Part shown: piece after piece, positions 18,138 through 29,282 of the stretch
Numbering within the stretch: position 1 is the stretch's first letter
Layout of the letters: each line of letters opens with the position of its first letter
Assembly: GCF_017991995.1 (NCBI RefSeq)
Contig: NZ_JAGOPN010000002.1
Span: forward strand, 186,001 to 250,000
DNA from: Pseudacidovorax sp.
GTDB taxonomy: Bacteria; Pseudomonadota; Gammaproteobacteria; Burkholderiales; Burkholderiaceae_C
DNA length: 64,000 nucleotides
Direction: 5' to 3'
Program-made: the position numbers and the translations under genes
The notes under the pieces: generated by a model
Told to the model about the DNA's origin: nothing
What the model saw: the letters and a program-made list of their open reading frames with translations, nothing else
The model's database searches: none

Positions 18138-18644
18138 ATGACCACCTTCGTCCACGTCGACCAACCCGTCTCGCACCCCGGCGTCCGCCGCGCCGAGGAA
18201 ACCGCGGCCTACATCCGCGATGCGGGCCGCAGCTTCAAGGCCCGCGGTGGCGCGCTCATGATGGTCGTCGCCGCCCTGCTGGCCGCTGCGCTGGTGGTGG
18301 CCGAGCGCTTCGTGGCCGAGATCACCGACGGCAGCCTGCTGGCCGCCTGGATGGTGCTGTGGGCCCTGGTGTTCGGCGGCCTGTCGCTGTACGCCGCCGG
18401 CGCTGCGCAGAGCCTGGCCATCGGCTTGGTCGAGCGCTGGAACAGCCTGCAGCGCGCCCAGGCCGCTGCCCGCGCCGACGAGCGCTTCCTTGCCGCCGCA
18501 CACCGCGACACCCGCATCATGAACGACCTGCAGGCGGCCATCACCCGCGCCGAATCGGTCTCGGCGGTCGACAGCGCCGTGCCGGCCCAGACCAAGATGC
18601 GCGTGCACCAGGCCACCGCCAGCCACCTCGCCCGCTACTACTGA
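18138..18644 (+). CDS. Two-helix membrane protein, unknown function
   Basis: The 168-residue product has a soluble N-terminal segment of about 36 residues, two membrane helices (about 37-55 and 67-88) joined by a short acidic loop, and an Ala/Arg-rich C-terminal half that could form a helical, possibly coiled, cytoplasmic domain. AGGAGG precedes the ATG. A rho-independent terminator follows, so it is a single-gene transcript. Divergence from the LysR gene suggests control by it. I do not recognise the family. Confidence 0.75.
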   Translation: MTTFVHVDQPVSHPGVRRAEETAAYIRDAGRSFKARGGALMMVVAALLAAALVVAERFVAEITDGSLLAAWMVLWALVFGGLSLYAAGAAQSLAIGLVERWNSLQRAQAAARADERFLAAAHRDTRIMNDLQAAITRAESVSAVDSAVPAQTKMRVHQATASHLARYY

Positions 18645-18685
18645 GCGCAGCCTGGCCGCCGCCCCGAAAGGCGGCGAGCGCCCGC

Positions 18686-18713
18686 AAAAAAACCGCCCTC
18701 GGGCGGTTTTTTT
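18686..18713 (+). terminator. Rho-independent terminator
   Basis: The stem CCGCC/GGCGG with a CTCG loop is flanked by seven A before and seven T after, 41 bp behind the membrane-protein stop. The A/T symmetry lets it work on both strands, so it may also stop transcripts leaving pckG. Confidence 0.9.
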
Positions 18714-18790
18714 GCGTCTGCGGCTCGCACAGGGCCGGATGCGCTGGCTGCGGGACCGCGTGGCTGCTGGCGCAGACACGCACGTCGGGC

Positions 18791-18921
18791 AACAGAATCG
18801 AAAGGCCGCGGAGCAGGCCACGCCAGTGCACCCGAGGAACTGGCTTCGCCAGGCCTCTGGGTGCGCCCCCCTCCAAGCCGAAGGCGCCAGGGAGGGGGGA
18901 GCCGCGAAGCGGCATGGGGGG
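18791..18921 (-). repeat. Structured dispersed repeat, copy A
   Basis: Read on the minus strand, it begins about 13 bp after the pckG stop. It contains successive hairpins, including GCCGC/GCGGC, a G/C-rich CCCCCC/GGGGGG arm pair and CTGGC/GCCAG, and ends in GGCC-rich sequence. Long blocks are shared with 26818-26945, and shorter ones with 60040-60140. Confidence 0.8.
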
Positions 18922-18933
18922 TGTCGCTCTATA

Positions 18934-20787
18934 TCAAGCCGCCAGGCGCTGCTCGATGGCCGCCTTGGTCTGCGGCAGCTCTTCCGGCAGGTGGTGGGCC
19001 AGTTGCTCGAACAGCTCGCTGTGCAGCTTGAGTTCGGCCTGCCAGGCGGCCTTGTCGATGCTGGTGACCTTGTCGAATTGCTCGCGGCTGAAGTCCAGGC
19101 CGGTCCAGTTCAGGTCTTCGTAGCGCGGGCTGACGCCGAAGACATGTTCGTCGCCCTGACCCTGGCCCTCGATGCGGTCGATCATCCACTTGAGCACGCG
19201 CATGTTCTCGCCGTAGCCGGGCCAGACGAACTTGCCGTCGTCGCCCTTGCGGAACCAGTTGGTGGTGTAGATGTGCGGCAGCTTGGCGCCCGAGGCCTGC
19301 AGCTTCTTGCCCAGGTCCAGCCAGTGCTGGAAGTAGTCGCTCATGTTGTAGCCCATGAAGGGCAGCATGGCGAAGGGGTCGCGGCGCACCACGCCCTGCT
19401 GGCCGGCGGCGGCGGCGGTCGTCTCGCTGCCCATGGTGGCGGCCATGTAGACGCCTTCGGTCCAGTTGCGGGCCTCGGTGACCAGCGGCACCGTGGTGGA
19501 GCGGCGGCCGCCGAAGATGAAGGCGTCGATCTTCACGCCCTTCGGGTCGTCCCAGGCCTCGTCAAGCGCCGGGTTGTTGGTGGCGGCCACGGTGAAGCGG
19601 GCGTTGGGATGGGCGGCCTTGGCGCCGGTCTCGCGCGCGATCTGCGGCGTCCAGTCCTTGCCCTGCCAGTCGATCAGGTGCGCGGGCAGGGCCTTGCCGG
19701 GAGCATCGGCCTCCATGCCTTCCCACCACACATCGCCGTCGTCGGTCAGCGCGACGTTCGTGAAGATCACGTTCTTGTCGAGGCTGGCCATGCAGTTGGG
19801 GTTGGTCTTGAAGTTGGTGCCCGGTGCCACGCCGAAGTAGCCCGCCTCGGGGTTGATGGCGCGCAGGCTGCCATCGGGCTGGGGCTTGATCCAGGCGATG
19901 TCGTCGCCGATGGTCGTGACCTTCCAGCCCTCGAAGCCGGCCGGCGGCACGAGCATGGAGAAGTTGGTCTTGCCGCAGGCGCTGGGGAAGGCGGCGGCCA
20001 CGTGGTACTTCTTGCCCTCGGGGCTGGTCACGCCGAGGATGAGCATGTGCTCGGCCAGCCAACCTTCGTCGCGGCCCATGTTGGAGGCGATGCGCAGGGC
20101 GAAGCACTTCTTGCCCAGCAGGGCGTTGCCGCCGTAGCCCGAGCCGTACGACCAGATCTCGCGCGTGGCCGGGTAGTGGACGATGTACTTGGTCTTGTTG
20201 CAGGGCCAGGCCACGTCCTTCTGGCCGGCCTGCAGCGGCGCGCCCACGGTGTGCACGCAGGGCACGAACTCGCCCTCGGCGCCCAGCACGTCGTACACGG
20301 CGCGGCCCATGCGGGTCATGATCTTCATGTTGACGGCCACGTACGGGCTGTCGGACAGCTCGATGCCGATGTGTGCGATGGGCGAGCCCAGCGGGCCCAT
20401 GCTGAAGGGCACCACATACATGGTGCGGCCCTTCATGCAGCCGTCGAACAGCGGCTGCAGCGTGGCGCGCATCTCCGCGGGGGCCATCCAGTTGTTGGTG
20501 GGACCGGCGTCTTCCTTCTTCTCGCTGCAGATGAAGGTGCGGTCCTCGACGCGGGCGACGTCGCTCGGGTCGGAGCAGGCGAGGAAGGAGCCGGGTCGTT
20601 TGGCCGCGTTCAGGCGCTTGAAGGTGCCGGCTTCGACCAGCTGGTTGCACAGCGCGTCGTATTCTTCCTGGCTGCCGTCGCACCAGTGGATGCGTTCGGG
20701 CTTGCACAGGGCCGCCATCTCGGCCACCCAGGCGATGAGCTTGGGATTCTTGACGTAGTCGGGGGCCTGCAGATTGCTGGGACTCAT
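18934..20787 (-). CDS. pckG: Phosphoenolpyruvate carboxykinase (GTP)
   Basis: The 617-residue enzyme decarboxylates and phosphorylates oxaloacetate to PEP with GTP, opening gluconeogenesis from organic acids. Length and sequence are of the GTP class: the P-loop (kinase-1a) is [10 protein letters not shown] with the hyper-reactive Cys271 and Lys273, and the substrate-binding segments [20 protein letters not shown] and [11 protein letters not shown] are present. The ATG at 20787 has CAGGAG upstream. Gluconeogenesis is needed when growing on the acids and amino acids that the neighbouring clusters degrade. A structured repeat follows its stop. Confidence 0.98.
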   Translation of the reverse strand: MSPSNLQAPDYVKNPKLIAWVAEMAALCKPERIHWCDGSQEEYDALCNQLVEAGTFKRLNAAKRPGSFLACSDPSDVARVEDRTFICSEKKEDAGPTNNWMAPAEMRATLQPLFDGCMKGRTMYVVPFSMGPLGSPIAHIGIELSDSPYVAVNMKIMTRMGRAVYDVLGAEGEFVPCVHTVGAPLQAGQKDVAWPCNKTKYIVHYPATREIWSYGSGYGGNALLGKKCFALRIASNMGRDEGWLAEHMLILGVTSPEGKKYHVAAAFPSACGKTNFSMLVPPAGFEGWKVTTIGDDIAWIKPQPDGSLRAINPEAGYFGVAPGTNFKTNPNCMASLDKNVIFTNVALTDDGDVWWEGMEADAPGKALPAHLIDWQGKDWTPQIARETGAKAAHPNARFTVAATNNPALDEAWDDPKGVKIDAFIFGGRRSTTVPLVTEARNWTEGVYMAATMGSETTAAAAGQQGVVRRDPFAMLPFMGYNMSDYFQHWLDLGKKLQASGAKLPHIYTTNWFRKGDDGKFVWPGYGENMRVLKWMIDRIEGQGQGDEHVFGVSPRYEDLNWTGLDFSREQFDKVTSIDKAAWQAELKLHSELFEQLAHHLPEELPQTKAAIEQRLAA

Positions 20788-20798
20788 GGTGAACTCCT

Positions 20799-20818
20799 GA
20801 AAAGAAAACTGTCTTTTC
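20799..20818. promoter_or_regulatory. Inverted repeat in the pckG leader
   Basis: GAAAAGA and TCTTTTC form a 7-bp dyad directly upstream of the ribosome-binding site. It could be a small hairpin or an operator; nothing else supports a function. Confidence 0.3.
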
Positions 20819-20957
20819 GAACGACGCTCGTCGCGGGGCGCGCGGCGTGAACGTCGTTGGAGAAAACGTCTTCGGTCAGGGATTCCGCGGTCGCGGTCGG
20901 CGCAGGCGGCAGGTCGCGCTCGGCGTGAAGCCCGCGCGTCCGTCGGAAGGCATGGAG

Positions 20958-20986
20958 GAATCCGGCATGGCGCTCAGGCCGGATTC
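20958..20986 (-). terminator. Stem-loop behind the 50-residue membrane protein gene
   Basis: Perfect 9-bp arms GAATCCGGC/GCCGGATTC enclose an 11-nt loop, 17 bp after the small gene's stop on the minus strand. No T-run follows, so it may stabilise the 3' end rather than terminate by itself. Confidence 0.4.
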
Positions 20987-21003
20987 ATGCACGCCCTCGG
21001 CAC

Positions 21004-21156
21004 TCAGGCCAGGTACACCGCGATCGAAGCCAGCAGCAGCATCAGGATGCCGCCAGCAATGGGCAGCACAATGGGCATCAGCGGAACGATGCCTTCCACC
21101 GCGTCTTTCTCGATGATGGCATCGTGGCCGGGCTCGACGGGCGTGGGAGTGGACAT
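21004..21156 (-). CDS. Small single-pass membrane protein, 50 residues
   Basis: From the ATG at 21156 the protein has about 22 polar residues (MSTPTPVEPGHDAIIEKD) and one C-terminal membrane helix (IVPLMPIVLPIAGGILMLLLASIAVYL) ending two residues before the stop, so it is probably tail-anchored. It lies between pckG and the threonine dehydratase gene on the same strand, about 200 bp from each. The family is not recognised. An upstream in-frame start at 21207 would add 17 basic residues and has no better ribosome-binding site. Confidence 0.6.
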   Translation of the reverse strand: MSTPTPVEPGHDAIIEKDAVEGIVPLMPIVLPIAGGILMLLLASIAVYLA

Positions 21157-21357
21157 GGGCGAGCGTCTCTTTTCTAAGCGGACAAGGAGAAAGATGTTAA
21201 CAAGCACCCCTTCTCCCAGGAAAGCGACTGGGTCTCGGGGTTTCTCCTGCCGAGGCGCTCCAGCAGCGGGTTTGCGCTGTCCCGGCGCGCGCTGCGCGCC
21301 GGTGCGGAGGGTGAAAAGTGGCCGTGCGTTCCGCCGCCGCGCAACAGCCGGCCCGGG

Positions 21358-22572
21358 CTAGTGCTTTTCCTCGGCCTCGAAGCCGGCGTTGCGCAGGGCC
21401 TCGATCACCGAGGCCAGGTGCTCGCGGCCCCGGGTCTGCAGCACCAATTCGATGTCCACGTTCTGCGCCGCCAGCAGCGTGAAGGCGCGCTGGTGGTGCA
21501 CTTCGTCGATGTTGGCGCCGGCCTCCGCCACGGTGGCCGTGATGCGCGCCAGCATGCCGGGCACGTCGCGAGCACTCACCGTCAGCCGCGCCAGGCGACC
21601 GGCGCGCACCATGCCGCGCTCGATGATCGCGGCCAGCAGCAGCGGATCGATGTTGCCGCCCGAGAGCACAAGGCCCACCTTGCGGCCGCGGAAGCGCTCA
21701 GGATGCCGCAGCAGCGCGGCCAGGCCGGCGGCGCCTGCGCCCTCCACCAGCGTCTTCTCGATCTCCAGCAGCATCAGCACCGACTGCTCGATGTCGCCCT
21801 CGTCCACCAGCACCAGGTCGTCCACCATCGCCGCGATGATCTCGCGCGTGCGTTCGCCCGGCGTGCCCACGGCGATGCCCTCGGCGATGGTGCTGGTGCC
21901 GGCGACGTGCTCCGTGCCCTTCACGGCGTTGACCATGGCCGGGAAGCGCGCGGTCTGCACGCCCACGATCTGCAGGCCGGGGCGGCGGGCCCGGCCCACC
22001 ACCGTCATGCCGGCCAGAAGGCCGCCGCCGCCCACCGAGACGACCAGCGTGTCCAGCTCCGGCACGTCTTCGAGCATCTCCAGCGCCACCGTGCCTTGGC
22101 CCGCGATGATGGCGTCGTCGTCGTAGGGATGCACGAAGGCCAGACCGTCGCGCTCGGCCAGCTCGTAGGCATGGGCGCGCGCCGCCTCCAGCGAATCGCC
22201 GAACAGCACCACATGGGCGCCGAAGCCGCGCGTGCGCTCGATCTTCACGCCCGGCGTGAAGCGCGGCATGACGATGGTGGCGGGAATGCCCAGGCGCTGC
22301 GCGTGGTAGGCCACGCCCTGGGCATGGTTGCCGGCCGACATGGCGATCACGCCCCTGGGCGGCACGTCGGCGGCGGCCAGCTGCGCCATGATGTTGCAGG
22401 CGCCACGCTCCTTGAAGGAGGCGGTGAACTGCAGGTTCTCGAACTTGAGGAAGACCTGCGCACCGACGATGTCCGACAGGGTGCGCGATTCCACGCAGGG
22501 CGTGCGCAGCACCTGGCCCTGGAGGCGCCGGGCGGCGGCTTCGATGTCTTGGAGGGAGACCATGGCCGGCAT
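21358..22572 (-). CDS. ilvA: Threonine ammonia-lyase, PLP-dependent, with C-terminal ACT domain
   Basis: The enzyme deaminates threonine to 2-oxobutanoate, in isoleucine synthesis or threonine breakdown. The PLP Lys is in ASFKERGA and the phosphate loop is SVGGGGLLAG; SAGNHAQGVAYH is also typical. A single ACT domain occupies about the last 75 residues (RLARLTVSARDVPGMLARI...). At 404 residues it is the shorter, one-ACT form, intermediate between biosynthetic IlvA (two ACT) and catabolic TdcB, so the role is open. Start ATG at 22572 (MPAMVSLQ) or three codons later; the much longer upstream frame is Arg/Pro-rich and unlikely. Confidence 0.93.
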   Translation of the reverse strand: MPAMVSLQDIEAAARRLQGQVLRTPCVESRTLSDIVGAQVFLKFENLQFTASFKERGACNIMAQLAAADVPPRGVIAMSAGNHAQGVAYHAQRLGIPATIVMPRFTPGVKIERTRGFGAHVVLFGDSLEAARAHAYELAERDGLAFVHPYDDDAIIAGQGTVALEMLEDVPELDTLVVSVGGGGLLAGMTVVGRARRPGLQIVGVQTARFPAMVNAVKGTEHVAGTSTIAEGIAVGTPGERTREIIAAMVDDLVLVDEGDIEQSVLMLLEIEKTLVEGAGAAGLAALLRHPERFRGRKVGLVLSGGNIDPLLLAAIIERGMVRAGRLARLTVSARDVPGMLARITATVAEAGANIDEVHHQRAFTLLAAQNVDIELVLQTRGREHLASVIEALRNAGFEAEEKH

Positions 22573-22745
22573 TGTGGCGCCGCTGCGCACGCCGGCGTCC
22601 GCCGGATGCGCGCCTGCGGCCGCGGGCGGCCCTGCATCGGGACCGGCGGGCGCGCGCCGCCGTCCCGGGGCTTTCGCGGCCCCGCACTTCCGCATTGCAT
22701 CGGACTGCGCTATGGTCGCCGCTCCATCTCCGAGGAAACCCTGCC

Positions 22746-25070
22746 ATGGCCCGCCGCTCAGGACTCGACGCCAGCACCGCCCAGCGCGGGGCCGCCTTGC
22801 CCTCGCCCGGCCTGCGCGAGGCGCCGGTGCTGGAGCTCATGTGCTCGCACTTCGTGCTCACGCTCGCTGCGCAGCAGGGCCCGCGCTTCAACGTGCGGCG
22901 CGACCTCAACGGCCTGCTCTCGCTCACCGGCCGGCACCTGGTGTGGCCCGTGTCGGTATTGCAGCGGCTGCGGGCCTTCCTGGCGCGGCGCTGCGAGGGC
23001 AACGAGGTCTGGAAGGACGTGCAGACGCTGGACAACCGCGCCCTGCTCGAGCGCCACGGCCACTGGCGCGGGCCCTACGAAGAAGGCACGCTCTTCTTCC
23101 ACCTCGACGAATACGCCAAGGACCAGCCCAAGGACCTGCTGGCCGTGCTGGCATTGACCCGCGACTGGCTGGCGCAGACGCTGCGCAAGCAGTCCACGCT
23201 GGTCGAGAAGAACATCGACGCGCTGGCTGGCCTGCTGCAGCTGAACAAGGCCGAGCGCGCGCTGCTGCTCTACGGGACGCTGGCGCGCTACCAGCGCGAC
23301 CTGCGCTCGCTGCTGGTGGAGTTCAAGGTCAGCAACGCGCCCGAGGCCTATGCCGCGCTGGCCGAGGTGGCCGGCGTGAGCCCCAGCGAGGTGGGCGAGG
23401 CGCTGCGCGCCGGCTCGCGGCTGGAGCGCATCGGCCTGGTCGAGAACCTCATCTCCGAGCACAACATCACCGACCTGGCCGACCTGATGAAGGTCAGCGA
23501 GAAGCTGCCGCCGGTGCTCATGCGCGAGTACCGCGACCAGAGCGAGCTGATGGCCGTCTTCACGCGGCCCTCCACCAAGAGCGAATTGACGCTGGACGAC
23601 TTCGCGTTCGTCGACGACGAGGCCCGCATGCTGATCACGCTGCTGCGTGCCGCCGTCGCGCGCAAGGAGCCGGGCGTGAATGTGCTGCTCTACGGCCCGC
23701 CGGGCACGGGCAAGACCGAGCTGGCCAAGGTGGTGGCGCAGGCCGCGGGGCTGGAGCTGTTCGAGGTCGAGTACGCCGACCGCGACGGCAACTCCCTCTC
23801 GGGCCGCGACCGCTACCGCTCGCTGCAGATCGCGCAGGTCTTCCTCAAGGGCAGCGCGCAGTCGGCGCTGCTGTTCGACGAGGTGGAGGACGTGTTTCCG
23901 CCCATCAGCACCGAGGCGGCGCAGTTCATGGCCCGGGCCGAGCAGATCGCGGCGCCGGCCGCCAGCGGCAGCGTCAACGGCAAGGCCTGGGTCAACCAGA
24001 TCCTGGAGACCAACCCGGTGCCCACGCTGTGGGTCACCAACCGCATCGAGCAGATCGATCCGGCCTTCCGCCGCCGCTTCGCCTACCACCTGGAGCTGAA
24101 GTCGCCACCGCCCGGGGCGCGCGAGCAGATCGTGCGCAAGGCCCTGGCCGGCGTCGAGGTGTCCGAGGCCTTCGCGGGCCGGCTGGCCGAGCGGCGCGGG
24201 CTCACGCCGGCGCAGATCCGCACCGCGGTGCGCTTCGCCGGCCTGGCGGCCGAAGGCGGCGTCGATGCCGAGGCGCTGATCGAGCGCCAGCTGCGTAACG
24301 CCGACCAGGCGCTCGGCCGCAGCCCCGGCACGCCGGCCGAGCGCCTGGCCGTGACCACCTGGGACCTGGGCATGCTCAACGTCGATACGCGCTTCGAGAT
24401 CCCGCGCATCGTCGAGGCGCTCAAGGCCCGCGGCCACGGCACGCTGTGCTTCTACGGCGCGCCCGGCACCGGCAAGACGGCGCTGGCCGAGCACATCGCC
24501 CGCGCGCTGGGCCGGCCGCTGATGATCAAGCAGGCCAGCGACCTGATGAGCAAGTACGTCGGCGAGACCGAGCAGCAGATGGCCGCCATGTTCCGCGAGG
24601 CCGAGGCCGAGAAGGCAGTGCTTTTGCTGGACGAGGCGGACTCCTTCCTGCAGGACCGGCGCGGTGCCCAGCGCACCTACGAGGTCACCGAGGTCAACGA
24701 GATGCTGCAGGGCATGGAGCGCTACCAGGGCGTCTTCGTCTGCACCACCAACCTGCTCGACCGCATCGATCAGGCGGCGCTGCGCCGCTTCACCTTCAAG
24801 ATCCGCTTCAAGCCCCTTACGACCGACCAGCGCGAGCGCATGTTCGTCAACGAGGCGCTGGGCGGCGATGCCGAGGCCCTGACGCCCGAAGCGGCGGCGC
24901 GCCTAGCGCGGCTGGACCAGCTGTGCCCCGGCGACTTCGCCGCGGTCAAGCGGCAGGTGGAGATCCTGGCCACGGCTTTCACGCCCGAGGAATTCCTGGA
25001 GCAGCTGGAGGCCGAGCACCGCCTCAAGCCCGAGGTGCGCGAGGCCCGGGGCATGGGCTTCGTCCACTGA
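22746..25070 (+). CDS. Tandem AAA+ ATPase, uncharacterised
   Basis: The 774-residue protein has a mainly helical N-terminal region of about 310 residues without recognisable motifs, then two AAA+ domains. The first has GPPGTGKTE, Walker B ALLFDEVED and an arginine-rich FRRRFAYHLE segment; the second has GAPGTGKTA, VLLLDEADSF and ALRRFTFKIRF. Both look able to hydrolyse ATP. The second resembles FtsH/Cdc48-like domains. No membrane helix or protease domain is present, so it is probably a cytoplasmic remodelling machine. Its ATG at 22746 follows GAGGAAACC and it is divergent from ilvA. The target is unknown. Confidence 0.88.
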   Translation: MARRSGLDASTAQRGAALPSPGLREAPVLELMCSHFVLTLAAQQGPRFNVRRDLNGLLSLTGRHLVWPVSVLQRLRAFLARRCEGNEVWKDVQTLDNRALLERHGHWRGPYEEGTLFFHLDEYAKDQPKDLLAVLALTRDWLAQTLRKQSTLVEKNIDALAGLLQLNKAERALLLYGTLARYQRDLRSLLVEFKVSNAPEAYAALAEVAGVSPSEVGEALRAGSRLERIGLVENLISEHNITDLADLMKVSEKLPPVLMREYRDQSELMAVFTRPSTKSELTLDDFAFVDDEARMLITLLRAAVARKEPGVNVLLYGPPGTGKTELAKVVAQAAGLELFEVEYADRDGNSLSGRDRYRSLQIAQVFLKGSAQSALLFDEVEDVFPPISTEAAQFMARAEQIAAPAASGSVNGKAWVNQILETNPVPTLWVTNRIEQIDPAFRRRFAYHLELKSPPPGAREQIVRKALAGVEVSEAFAGRLAERRGLTPAQIRTAVRFAGLAAEGGVDAEALIERQLRNADQALGRSPGTPAERLAVTTWDLGMLNVDTRFEIPRIVEALKARGHGTLCFYGAPGTGKTALAEHIARALGRPLMIKQASDLMSKYVGETEQQMAAMFREAEAEKAVLLLDEADSFLQDRRGAQRTYEVTEVNEMLQGMERYQGVFVCTTNLLDRIDQAALRRFTFKIRFKPLTTDQRERMFVNEALGGDAEALTPEAAARLARLDQLCPGDFAAVKRQVEILATAFTPEEFLEQLEAEHRLKPEVREARGMGFVH

Positions 25071-25130
25071 GAAGGGGTGGGCGAGCCCGCCACGCCCGCC
25101 CGGCCCCGCCGGATTCATTCACACATCCTG
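25070..25130. repeat. Short copy of the nested palindromic intergenic element
   Basis: Starting at the last base of the ATPase stop codon, this 61-bp sequence aligns with both ends of the element at 2073-2233 (AGAAGG...GTG...CGA...CCCG at left; GCCGGATTCATTCACA at right) but lacks its roughly 100-bp centre. As at 2073, it abuts a stop codon. Confidence 0.65.
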
Positions 25131-25215
25131 GGCGCGCGAACTGTCGTGCAGGGGCGCTAGCATCGGCGCCGGCATGCGCGCCGGGGCCGCGTGCCCATCA
25201 CACCGAGGACGATCC

Positions 25216-26787
25216 ATGAAGCGACGAGGGATGGGGGCGCTGCTGGCCGGCGCGATCGTGACCGTGTTGAGTGCCTGTGGCGGCGGCGGAGGTGGAGGCG
25301 GTGGCGGCGCGCTGCCGCTGGCCCTGCCCGCCAGCAGTCCGGCGGCCCCGGCGTCCACGCCTGTCGCCCAGGCCGGCGATCCGGACATCGTCGACGTGGC
25401 CTCCGTGGCGGGCCGGTGCGCCAAGCCCCGCAGCGGCAGCGCCGACCTGGCCGGGACCCTGCTCGACGAGAAGCGCTGGGTGCGCTCCTGGATCGACGAC
25501 ACCTACCTCTGGTACGACGAGGTGCCCACCCTCTCGGCGGCGAACTATGCGACGCCCATCGACTACTTCGCGGTGCTCAAGACCTCGGCGCTCACTTCCA
25601 GCGGCAAGCCCAAGGACCGCTTCCACTTCACCTACGACACGGCCGCGTACCAGGGCCTGTCGAGCAACGGCCAGGAGATCGGCTACGGCATCCGCTTCGC
25701 CTACCTCTCCAGCGTGCCGCCGCGGGACGTGCGCGTGGCCTACGTGGAGCCCAACTCGCCCGCCGCCGCGGCCGGCGTGACGCGCGGCATGCGCCTGCGC
25801 ACCGTCGACGGCATCGACGTGACCAACGGCAGCAACGTGGATGGCCTCAACGCCGGGCTGGCGCCCCAGAAGGCAGGCGACGTGCACCAGCTGGGCCTGC
25901 GTACCCTGGCCGGTGGCGACGTCACGCTCAGCCTCACGGCCGCCGACATCGCCAGCAGCGCCGTGATGAACGTGAAGACCATCGCCACGGCCAGCGGCAA
26001 CGTGGGTTATCTGCAGTTCAACCAGCACAGCGTGGCGGCCGAGGCGCAGTTGATGGACGCCATCGCCGGCCTGCGCGATGCCGCCGTGGCCGACGTGGTG
26101 CTGGACATGCGCTACAACGGCGGCGGTCTGCTGGGCATCGCCTCGGAGCTGGCCAGCATGATCGCGCCGACCGGCAGCACGGCGGGGCAGACCTTCGAGC
26201 GGCTGGTCTACAACCGCAAGAACCCCTTCGGCACGTCCGACGCCGCCAGCCGGGTGCCCTTCTATGCGACGGCGCAGTACGGCCCGCGTTCGGGCAGCCC
26301 ACTGCCGCGGCTGAACCTGCCGCGCGTGCTGGTGCTGGCCGGTGGCGATACCTGCTCGGCCAGCGAGTCCGTGGTCAACGGCCTGCGCGGCATCGGCGTG
26401 AACGTGGCGCTGGTGGGCGGCGCCACTTGTGGCAAGCCCTACGGCTTCTATCCGCAGGACAACTGCGGCACCACCTACTTCGCCATCCAGTTCCAGGGCG
26501 TCAACGCCAAGGGCCAGGGCGACTACGCGGACGGCTTCGCGCCGACCTGCAGCGTGGCGGACGACTTCAGCCATGCGCTGGGCGATCCGGCGGAAGGGCG
26601 CCTGGCCGCGGCGCTGAGCCTGCGCCAGAACGGCGTGTGCCCCGCGCCCGCCACGCCGCTCGTGGCCAGCGCGCGCTCGGCCATCGCCGGCAGCGGCACC
26701 GGCCTGCCCGCCGATCAGGCCGTGCTGGGGCCGCGCGCGCCGTGGCTAGACAACCGGATCGTGCTGCCGGCGGACCGCGGGTTCTAG
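25216..26787 (+). CDS. S41-family C-terminal processing peptidase, lipoprotein
   Basis: The 523-residue protein starts with a lipoprotein signal (lipobox VLSAC, Cys21) and a ten-Gly run, so it should be anchored in the outer membrane facing the periplasm. A PDZ-like segment (RVAYVEPNSPAAAAGVTRG) is followed by the S41 core with LDMRYNGGG and TCSASESV, where Ser381 is the probable nucleophile. These proteases cut proteins near their C-termini. The ATG at 25216 is chosen for the signal peptide. Several Cys residues in the C-terminal half (TCGKPYG, DNCGTT, PTCS) suggest disulphides. Confidence 0.88.
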   Translation: MKRRGMGALLAGAIVTVLSACGGGGGGGGGGALPLALPASSPAAPASTPVAQAGDPDIVDVASVAGRCAKPRSGSADLAGTLLDEKRWVRSWIDDTYLWYDEVPTLSAANYATPIDYFAVLKTSALTSSGKPKDRFHFTYDTAAYQGLSSNGQEIGYGIRFAYLSSVPPRDVRVAYVEPNSPAAAAGVTRGMRLRTVDGIDVTNGSNVDGLNAGLAPQKAGDVHQLGLRTLAGGDVTLSLTAADIASSAVMNVKTIATASGNVGYLQFNQHSVAAEAQLMDAIAGLRDAAVADVVLDMRYNGGGLLGIASELASMIAPTGSTAGQTFERLVYNRKNPFGTSDAASRVPFYATAQYGPRSGSPLPRLNLPRVLVLAGGDTCSASESVVNGLRGIGVNVALVGGATCGKPYGFYPQDNCGTTYFAIQFQGVNAKGQGDYADGFAPTCSVADDFSHALGDPAEGRLAAALSLRQNGVCPAPATPLVASARSAIAGSGTGLPADQAVLGPRAPWLDNRIVLPADRGF

Positions 26788-26817
26788 ACAAACAGACGCC
26801 GATTGCAAGCAGCGGCA

Positions 26818-26945
26818 AGATCGAATGGCCGCGGAGCAGGCCATGCCAGTGCACCCGCGGAACCGGCTTTGCCGGGCCGGGGGGTGCGCCCCCCTCCAAG
26901 CCGAAGGCGCGAGGGAGGGGGGAGCCGCGAAGCGGCATGGGGGGT
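26818..26945 (-). repeat. Structured dispersed repeat, copy B
   Basis: Nearly the same sequence as copy A, beginning a few bases behind the recQ stop on the minus strand. Hairpins AACCGGC/GCCGG and GCCGC/GCGGC and the long CCCCCCTCC/GGGAGGGGGG arms are clear. It separates the convergent recQ and S41 protease genes. Confidence 0.8.
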
Positions 26946-26951
26946 GCCCGC

Positions 26952-28889
<1,938 letters not shown>

Positions 28890-29121
28890 GGTCGGTGCGG
28901 GCGGTGGCGGCGGGCGGGCTGGCGGCTGGAAAACGGGGGGATGCCTCCGGTGGCGGACGCGAGCGGCGCGCCTCCCGCGCGCCAGGTGGGCATTGTCTCA
29001 GGCCGGCCGTGGCCCCGATGCGGATCGGTGAGTCCACGACCCGACGGGCCTGCGGGCTGCGTGAACCATCGACCGTTCGGGCTGAGCCTGTGGAAGCCGT
29101 TTGCACACGGCCTCACAGCCC

Positions 29122-29137
29122 TGGCACGCCTCCTGCA
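29122..29137 (+). promoter_or_regulatory. Sigma-54 (-24/-12) promoter candidate of the hut transport operon
   Basis: TGGCACG, four bases, then CTGCA matches the sigma-54 consensus TGGCACG-N4-TTGCW at all positions but one, with GG and GC exactly 12 bp apart. The start of transcription would be near 29147, leaving a leader of about 235 nt with both HutC-like sites downstream. In Pseudomonas, hut genes depend on sigma-54 and CbrB or NtrC; by analogy nitrogen or carbon limitation would activate this operon. Confidence 0.55.
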
Positions 29138-29165
29138 ATCCGGATGGCGCTGGCACCCGCCGCTG

Positions 29166-29179
29166 CCTGTATAGACAAC
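29166..29179 (+). promoter_or_regulatory. HutC-like operator 1
   Basis: The 14-mer CCTGTATAGACAAC is identical to the site directly in front of hutH (33553-33566) and resembles the TGTATAkACA core known for HutC in proteobacteria. It would lie at about +20 of the sigma-54 transcript, a roadblock position. Confidence 0.65.
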
Positions 29180-29268
29180 ATTTTGGTGCGCGCCTTCGCC
29201 CGATGCACCGAAGCGGGACTTTCCTCCCGCGCTGTTCCTGATCTCGATGAGGTGGCGCTGCGGGTTGT

Positions 29269-29282
29269 CCTGTATATACAGG
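29269..29282. promoter_or_regulatory. HutC-like operator 2
   Basis: CCTGTATATACAGG is a perfect 14-bp palindrome with the same core as operators 1 and 3. Its centre is about 102 bp, close to ten helical turns, from that of operator 1, which would allow looping by bound HutC. Confidence 0.65.
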
